Below are positions 56,128-64,000 of a stretch of DNA of 64,000 nucleotides, piece by piece (the stretch's first letter is position 1; the number at the start of each line of letters is the position of its first letter). The notes beneath the pieces were generated by a model. The model was given only the letters and a program-made list of their open reading frames with translations, was not told the DNA's origin and did no database searches. A program made the position numbers and the translations under genes. Origin of the DNA: Lepeophtheirus salmonis (lineage: Eukaryota; Arthropoda; Copepoda; Siphonostomatoida; Caligidae); NCBI RefSeq assembly GCF_016086655.4, contig NC_052133.2:44632383-44696382 (forward strand), written 5' to 3'.

Positions 56128-59100
56128 TTTGTATTTAATAAAAACAGACCATATGTCATTCAAAGAGTGATTTTGACATTACAATGATCTATTAAAGAAT
56201 AAACAATAATAATAAAGATCACTAGCACCAACCGTATTTCCTTTTCTAATCTTAAAACTGTTATTTGCTTTGCCTGTATTAGAAATATTAGGTACTCAAC
56301 TTATCTTCTTTTCCTCAGATCTGCCTGGTAGGTTGGAAAAATAATCACTGATATACATTGTCTCTTATTATCCTGCTTAAGATATCAAAAATTCCCAGTA
56401 ATTATCAAATTGGCTAAAGATCAACTAATTTGGAGATCTTTTTTTCTTTTTTTTTTTTTTAAATAAAGGATAAATGATTTTTAAAGAAAAAATACATATA
56501 ACTTGGTGCAGGTTAGAAATTTGTAACAATATGAAATACAGATTTTATTATAACTTTATTTTATAAAGTACCATTCCTTTATTACTCAATTCATTAACGG
56601 CGTAAAATTATTTTAAAGATCTTTGAATAAAACTTTTTAATTTAGCAGAAATGGAAATTAAAATTTATGCAATTTTCAAAATAATATTTGTAAAAAACCA
56701 ATTTAATTACTGATAAAGGTTCAAATACAATCAAATGAACTCAAATACAAGTCATGATTAAAAGATTAGTGTTCCAAGTGTCAAACTAAAGTCTACAAAT
56801 GTATCTATGAAAACTCACAACCGTTTTATTCTTCGAACAACTAATAAATAAGATGATGTATACACATGCAAAAGTTTTTGAATGTCCCACACCACATCGG
56901 AATTTTTAGCCATTTATTTAACCCAATAACCCACATAAATATTCTAAAAGATTTTTGAATGAAACCCTTTAGTTTAGCTATTTTGGGTGTATATGAGAGA
57001 AAAATATTTTTTCTCCAAAAATACATCTCATTTGGTCGAGGAAAAGGCTGTGGTCATATGATCAGACTATGCTGATCCAAATACATTTTAAGTATATTTT
57101 CTATTATTTTTAATTGCTAAACCATCGTAAAAAAATGTGTAGATATTAAAGTACCCTAATAGATGAGTATTCCAAATGCAATTTAGTTATTTGGGTCAAG
57201 ATTTGTGAATAATTCAATCTAAAGTCTAGAATAAAGTATTTTTATTTAAAAAGTGTATTATAAAGAAACCCATTTTCCCTCCAAAGATATGGGTTTAGTA
57301 ATGTGTATCTTGCTTGAACAAACTGCGTTCGGTTTACACTAGATGGTCTTAGAAAGATACAATTTCGTACTAGTTTTGTAGTTTTGTGAGTGTATGACAT
57401 ATTATTATTTGAGCACGCGTCAAGAATTAACACCACCAAATAGAAAATATCCTATATTTTACAGTTTTTCTTCGAACAAGCCGTAAATACAAACAGGGAT
57501 TTAAAAATGTTAATTGTCTTTATTGTTCTGATACTGTAACAGCCAATCAAGGGCAATTGCAGTTTTGTCGATTCCATTCTGTTAATATTGATGTCAAAGA
57601 TACACAACGCACCTGGAAGCCATATTGTGGAAAATATGGATAAAATAATGGAAATCGTGTAGTTCCACCATTGTGGAAGCACTGTTTTGTTTACCAAGGA
57701 CATTAAAATTAATGGAAAATATATATAAAAATAATGGAGATCTATACAATATACTTAATATAATTATAAGCTGTTGAAATTTATGATATAATTATAAGTA
57801 CTGCATTTTATTTTTTCAAATGAAATTTATGTTCGTGTAATAAATATTTTACACATTTTGTTTTGTTATCACTTAGTTTGCTTGAAGGTGGACTAAATAT
57901 GGTGCATCTGTTTTGTATTTACATTCTTCTTCTATTTTCCTCACAGTTTCAACTTTGCCATATTCAAAAACAAATATAAGATATATTCGATTTGCTCCTG
58001 GCAAAATGAACATTCAGCTTCATTTTATTTAGATTTGTTTTTAAAGATTTTAGAGGTTGCCAGCCGATACCTCAACTATTTCTCACTGGAGTTAGTGAAC
58101 ATGTTTTTCAAGACTGATTTTCATCCTTAATTATCAAGATATTAGTTAGACGAGCCCAGTTTTAGGAAATGTTTCGAGACTAAGAGGAATGATCTAATTC
58201 AAAGTTGTGAATCTGGTTTTTCTCGATTTATTTCCTGATAAGTTGCACCTTGACAGATAGATAGCTTGATAGGCGTTAACAGGATAAAGGTGATGCAAAA
58301 AAAAATTTACAATATCGATTGGCTGTAGTATCGTTGCAAATATATCCGTACCCCCGTACAACTATAGGTCCGTAATACCGAAACCACTATTGCACGTTTA
58401 AATCACACATGAAGTTTCTTTGTACAAATTACCCATTCACATGTACCTTTGTAAATGTTATTCCTTGTACGTGCTTTTCATCCCCGCATTAATTTATACT
58501 GATGACATTAATATATATAAATATTCTTAATGTTTTGTGTTGAAAGTGTATAACGCCTAATGTAAAAGTTTATCACTTCATTACGTTCATGGGGCGTTTG
58601 GAAAAACCATTTTATAAAAATATATGGGAATTTTCAAATTCACACCATTTTTTTGCTCATTTTTTAAAGAAAATTCATGATTTATCTACATTGTCATTAA
58701 TGTATTAAATATGTCATGCCGTCATATTAAAATAAAAGAAACAGAACATGAACGATGTAGTCCGGACAATATAAATAACGTTTCAAAGGAGAGCAGCTTA
58801 TTTGTGTTAATGTTTATTAAATCAGCTGAAATTAGACGTGGGAGGAAGGAAATGAACAAAAGTCCCACTCAGTATTTAGCAAAGAAATTTAAATTAAATA
58901 GCGAAGGATAAATAATATTCAAAAACAAGTTAATAGTCACAAAACTCTGAAAGAATTAAAAATTATGGGTTAACCAAATTTTACTTTTTATCCATATAAA
59001 AATTAAAGTTTCAGACTAAAATTATATTATTTCCTAGGGGTGGAACCTTGTAAATAGGATATATGTTACAAAAAATCAATTTTTTCTAAAAACTGTCATA

Positions 59101-62100
59101 AGTTTCACAATTTTAAAGATAATTCAACGCTCGAGCAACATTAAATAAGTAATTACATAAGACAAATAATTCAAAAGTATCTTTTACGTAGTGCTATAAT
59201 TTATAGCCATTTATTATTGTTTTCAAAACTATCCAAAAGGAAGATACTTGATACACTAGGAGCTAGCATGATACAGGCTAAGAGGAGACATATTACAAGG
59301 TAAAATTCGACATGTCACAACATGAGGTAATAACTGCCATTTGTTAAATTCAAACATTTGTTTTACTTTTTATGTTTGTCAACATAAAGAAATACTTATA
59401 ATTACATACATAAGATAAATAAATGATACATTTACAGAAATAGAGCATAGTTGATAATAAATATAAAAAAATATTTTTTTTTTACTATTTACTGTGATTG
59501 ATAATTAAAGTATGACTTGAAAATATACAAAAAAAAGACAAAAACATAATTAAATATAGTATATAATAAAAATGGGATATAACAAGTCTCCTCCATAGTA
59601 TTAGAATCAGAATAATTGATGCAAACTGATAATATATTACAAATATATTAATCGATTGAACATTCATTAAAATATCATTAAAATTATGTTTTATAATAAA
59701 AATGTATCTCAACAATAACTTACCTAAAATGTTTACTTTTTGTGTCGAAATTCTCTTTAACTGTAAGCATTAGGCAACTCGGGGTTGATGTTGATTTGAT
59801 AAAGAAAGAAAGGCATTCAATTGCATAAAAACAAAATAACTTTATATTTTAAAGTTATTGGCAGTGTAACATGTCTCCTCCGTAACAAGTGCTCTCACTG
59901 TCCCCTATATTAAAGTTGTGTTCAAAAAGCTCGTAGTTGGATTTTGTTGAGTAAAGAAGGGTTCGACTTGCTTAATGTATGTAATTATTCTCTTGTATCA
60001 TTTTCATTTCGACATTGATTTCAATTGTGCCTTTGATAGGATGTCTTGGGATCTTGTTGGGATTTACTTTGCAAGAATTAGACTGCTCAATCCAGGCTTT
60101 TCAAAGCTTGAATATTAATGCATGGAGTTATGAAATAATTTCTATTTTCTTGATTGTTGGAAGTCGAGTTAATGGTTAATAGGGATTCTCAGGGTCATTA
60201 GTATTCAGACGAGTTGGCAAAACTTTCAAAGAATGTTTTCATTAATAAAATAAGTGAAAGTTAGAGGTTTGAATGTAATCAGATACATCCCTTGTTCTAA
60301 CTAAACGATGATGCCAGACGGCAAGTATGGTTGCAAAGCTGAAACATAAATAAATTAACGAAAAAGAACCTACAGGAGTTGAGTGTGGAGCTTAATTTGA
60401 CTCAAAACTTCATCGAAAGTCACATTCATTTTTATTTATTTATAAAAAGTACTTCCAAATTTTGTTTTTCTTTTTTAAATGAGATGACCTCAACGTTTGT
60501 CAGATTAAATTCATTTTTACATACCGTTTTTATAGAATTTTATAAAAAATATTAGTTTCTTAAAGAAACAAAAATACATTCTATAAGCAGATCATATATA
60601 TATATATATACACTATTTTTATGAGTGTATTGTAATGGTTTTTTAACAAGTTTATTACAAAATTACGTATTGAAATAAAATAAATAATTAATTTTAAAGA
60701 AATAAACAAACATTTGATTGATCACAATAATTCCTCCAATTTTTTAAACATTGAGTATTCCGGAAACAACAGGGCAAATATTTAAAATAATTACCAACAA
60801 TCCAGTCGAGTCTTGTTTTAACTTAATCATTTATATATTCGTTACTGTATGACAGTGATGATGAAGAGACGAAGATAAAATGAGACAATTTCTTTTGGAA
60901 TATTTCGTCTTTCGACAAAAAACTATTTTTAAGGGTATAAAGTCTAGACTAAATGTGAAAAAGAGAATTAATGTTTTTCTGGAATTAATCCTATAAAAAG
61001 TGAAGATATTCATCATGCAACAAACATTCATTTACAAATCCATTTCTTACAGTATGACAAATATTAATAATTTTCCTGAGAATCACACATTTAATATTTT
61101 CAGAATATATATATTTAATTAAATAATATTTTTTTGCATTGTTTTTTTTCTTCATTTAATTAATCTAGTCAGTTTTTAAAACCATTTTTCCTCCAGGATA
61201 TTTTGCCTTAATATATAGATAATTCAGTCGTTATTTTTTATTTTGGGTTAAAATAAGAGTTGCCTTGGAATTTTTAAATCAAAATATGTCATGTTTATTA
61301 CAATAAAATGCATTAAATGATTGTTTTCTGCATTAAAAATAATTGAATCATGCTACAAAATTTCAATATATACACCAACCAAATCTCATTATGTAATGAA
61401 ATCGAACCAAAGACAAATTTGGTAATCAATTTTGTTTATTAAGAAAATTAAAAATGAACTAACAAGGCAACAATTCGAATAAAAGAAGTGCTAATCACTT
61501 CACTGCTGGTAATTAGCATTAGACATGATGTACTATTTATACTAGAAAAATCACATGGATTGACAAACAAGCCAAATATGGAACGACTTAATGCAATGGT
61601 CAATGTGCTCAGTCTTTTTTTGAACTCAATCTCTCTAGGACCGTGTCCAGGTTGTTCATAGAGAAAAAAAATGTATTATCTATATGGACTTCTAAAAAGA
61701 TTTCTAGGTAAGATGGAGTAAATTTGATACTATAATGATTACTAATACTTAATCAGTGCAACTCCATTTGGTCAATTAAAGGAACATAAAAAAAGTATAA
61801 TGCGAGTCAATAGAATGATTACATCATTATTTCAACAGAAAACAATCATTTAATGCTTTTTATTGTAATAAACAAAACATACTTTGATTAAAGCATCCAT
61901 TTTAACCAAAAATAAATAACAATGACATATAAATTTCATGTATTTATATGTCAAGGCAAAATATACTTGAGACAAAATGGCTTTAACACAAAATATCCTG
62001 ATGGAAAAATGGTTAAAGGCAAAACTATCGGGCACCCTAAAAACATATACAAGGGTATTAGTTTAATGATAAAAATGAAGAATATGAAAATGGAGCATAT

Positions 62101-62689
62101 AGAGGTGGAACTAACTTAAAATGTAGTATTTCTTATTAAAATACGTTAAAAGAATTCTTAAATTTATATATATTTATTTTCAATATTTCCAGGCATCCTG
62201 TAGATAAAAAAAAATTGTGTTCCAATAATTATAAGACTCTAGTACATACACACTTATAAAACCCTAATAACTAAATTTTCCAAATGCTTTATAATTATTT
62301 TCAATATTTTTATTTTTGTTCATATAAAAGTAGTGGAAAAAAATTATGTTCATTACCAATTATTTTTATTATTTAAATATATTATTTAATAATATGATTA
62401 GATATATTAATATTAAAGGGTTTAATTATTTAATTAATAATGACGTGTTGTAAAATACAAATTAATTATTCATAATAGTTCTAAAGATAAAATATCAGAA
62501 ATTATACAAACGAATAATGCATTGATTAATTTGATATTTTAAATAGTTTTAAAACAAATATATTTGTAAATGAATAGAAAGTTTCAATATTGAGTCATTT
62601 AATTAATAGAAAAGAGAAAATGCTTGCATTTTTAAGCGTGTGAATATACTTTTGAATAATTTGCTTATATAAGTTCAGAGGAATAGTTA
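56128..62689. other. 6.5-kb AT-rich desert
   Basis: No gene, RNA or paired transposon ends supported. Contains a (TA)n run at about 60594-60611 and many A/T homopolymers. Short frames (57452-57703, 58711-58911, 60831-61031, 61922-62119) have no recognisable motif and no splice or promoter support. Confidence 0.5.
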
Positions 62690-62830
62690 ATTTATACGCG
62701 CCAAATTTGCTCATTTTCCCTATTATTACACCATGCAACGGGATTTTCGCCCACAGGCTGAATCCCATATTAGTTATTGTTATTTAAGCCATGAAAACAA
62801 AAATGTCCCCTTCAAACTTTGACCTATAAA
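62690..62830 (-). pseudogene. diverged copy of the 63.4-kb segment
   Basis: The minus strand reads GLNNNN, a stop, YGIQPVGENPVAW and CNNRENEQ. It aligns with GLNNHKKMWVQPPSPPTTSF and CYNNIPGDKN at 63365-63470. Shared points are GLNN, a [I/V]QP motif and C(Y)NN. The in-frame stop suggests decay, or that the frame is not coding at all. Confidence 0.3.
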
Positions 62831-63367
62831 TCCTTTTATCTAAAGGGCCAAGTTCTTAGGGTATAAATACGATTCAGTGCCAGATTTCGACATGAAAGAA
62901 CTATTTAGATGAAAAACAATGAAAGTTAAAAAATGATACAAATATTTCAGGATTTGAAAAAAATAAAAAAACATTTGTAATTGTATCTTAATAAAAAATA
63001 TAATTGACTACCAAAAAATCGAGCAAAATGAAGGACCTTACATAAAAACTCAAATCTTTTTTATTTTTCTTCAAGTGTTTTATATCCTAACGGAAGTTAT
63101 AGAATTTCCTATACAGAAGGTCAATTTTGTTTGATTGTCGGTCAATTCAGTTTTTAATATTTATTAAGGAATTTCCATGAAATAAGTTGGTTAGGTTGCG
63201 TTGAATATGAATTACAATAATAATCCGGGGGAAAAATGAATAACTTATGAGTTTTATATTTATCAATTATTTTGAAGATGAAGGATCTATAAACGTGATT
63301 AATTCCCTTTAAATCTAAACTATTAATTATGTAAATACATTTTATTAGTTCAAACCTCATACAAAAA

Positions 63368-63568
63368 TTAATTTTTATCCCCAGGAATATTATTGTAGCA
63401 AAATGAAGTTGTTGGAGGACTCGGAGGCTGAACCCACATTTTTTTATGGTTATTTAAGCCGTAAGTTAACATTGCCTGGAGAAAGAAAATGAACACAATT
63501 CTGGGATTTTTCTTTTGACTATATGCATCAAAAAGTAGCAATATCAGAAAAATCAAAATTATGAACAA
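63368..63568 (-). other. coding-like segment, duplicated nearby
   Basis: A minus-strand open frame with a hydrophobic N-terminal stretch (ILIFLILLLFDAYSQ), then YGLNNHKKMWVQPPSPPTTS and FCYNNIPGDKN to a stop. There is no ATG before the hydrophobic part. A splice-acceptor-like ttttctttctccag precedes the internal Met (about 63470), so the hydrophobic part may be intronic. The C-terminal part has a diverged relative at 62690-62830, so this is either a small paralogous exon pair or a non-coding duplicated repeat. Confidence 0.3.
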
Positions 63569-63887
63569 ACTAGTCTTAATTTTGTCTTTTAAAATTTAGT
63601 TACATTTTGTATCGTATTCTTCTATTGAATACCTCTTCTTTGATTTAATATTGTATTTATTTTTATCAAAGAAAAACATAGATTTGTGTTCGTCGAAAGA
63701 CAATATGATCCGATTTCTTTTTTTTTCATATTTGGTATTAGGTTTTATTTTCAAAAATCTAGTTTATATTTTGTTACAATAAGTAGTATTTTAATATATT
63801 TCGTAAAAAACCAATGAAATACATACAATGTAAACATCTACATAAATAAATAAATATTGATCTAGATATGAAATGGTTTTTTTTTAA

Positions 63888-64000
63888 CTTTTAGATTTTG
63901 TAATGAAGGGAAAGTAGAAGGATAAAAAGGAGGACATTTTGGAATAGATATGATATTTGAAGAAGCTCTTTTAACTGGTTTGTTACACGGTTTGGGTTTT
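63888..64000 (-). pseudogene. partial paralogue of the 44.2-kb basic protein (runs off end)
   Basis: About three quarters of the bases match 44207-44323. On the minus strand it reads KPKPCNKPVKRASSNIISIP then KCPPF, versus KPKSWNKHAKRVSSHKISIL and QCPPF in the 44.2-kb gene. A one-base deletion near 63930 shifts the last residues, and a 6-base in-frame gap follows. The rest of this copy lies beyond the window, so whether it is a working gene, exon or pseudogene cannot be judged. Confidence 0.55.

Noticed and set aside
1..64000. CRISPR arrays, bacterial operons, phage or plasmid features
   Set aside because: No regularly spaced repeats, no ribosome-binding-site/gene arrays; all signals are eukaryotic.
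1..64000. tRNA and spliceosomal RNA genes
   Set aside because: Scanned by eye for B-box-like ggttcga.tcc and for snRNA motifs on both strands; nothing with a foldable context was found. A covariance-model search could overturn this.

Overview
The window looks like gene-poor, AT-rich nuclear DNA from an arthropod. There are no long uninterrupted reading frames, operons or prokaryotic signals. Instead there are decayed mariner/Tc1-type, hAT and LINE elements, short inverted-repeat elements (MITEs), A/T-rich internal repeats, a 5S rRNA relic and a probable processed retrocopy. Several transposase remnants (helix-turn-helix pieces, 'PLDYFVWG' C-termini) resemble families I recall as abundant in sea lice (copepods of the family Caligidae, e.g. 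Lepeophtheirus). That identification is inference from memory, not a database result.

Layout. 1-10 kb: a DD34D mariner remnant (1213-2048), a hAT transposase relic (about 4.2-4.7 kb), a minus-strand mariner relic (5.6-6.0 kb), two copies of a MITE called family A here (6264-6702, with a perfect 8-bp target duplication, and 7589-7838) and an internally deleted Tc1-like element (8552-9417). 10-24 kb: a non-autonomous hAT element with perfect 8-bp duplications (11597-12494), a near full-length but dead Tc1/mariner-like element (13493-14699), a 5S rRNA pseudogene joined to an inverted copy of its own segment (14958-15095), a dispersed repeat (C) split by an inserted A/T-ladder element (B), more A and B copies, and a foldback element with a small hAT element inside it. 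24-36 kb: a LINE reverse-transcriptase fragment, a head-to-tail cluster of family A MITEs (25860-26856), two further deleted Tc1/mariner-like elements, another family A copy, the second repeat C copy and a hAT-ended element carrying a B element. 36-46 kb: a mariner piece with the first catalytic Asp, a 141-bp near-perfect direct repeat bracketing a Tc1-like relic, a possible host exon (41.4-41.55 kb), a deleted mariner (41.9-42.8 kb), a retrocopy with 15-bp target duplications (43509-44051), and the best host-gene candidate, a minus-strand basic protein with TATA box and poly(A) signal (44088-45048). 46-64 kb: mostly unassigned AT-rich sequence with a few transposon remnants (48.4, 49.7, 51.4, 53, 55.0-56.1 kb). 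The last 110 bases are a diverged paralogue of the 44.2-kb gene.

The genes do not form a pathway. The common theme is repeated invasion and decay. Most mariner/Tc1 copies have lost the middle of the transposase (the catalytic core) but keep the N-terminal DNA-binding part, the C-terminus and often the terminal repeats. Three MITE copies carry a perfect TGACGTCA (CRE) site at the same internal position. The points most worth a second look are the retrocopy with its poly(A)-run frameshift, the paralogous basic-protein gene, the CRE-bearing MITEs and the 5S foldback.
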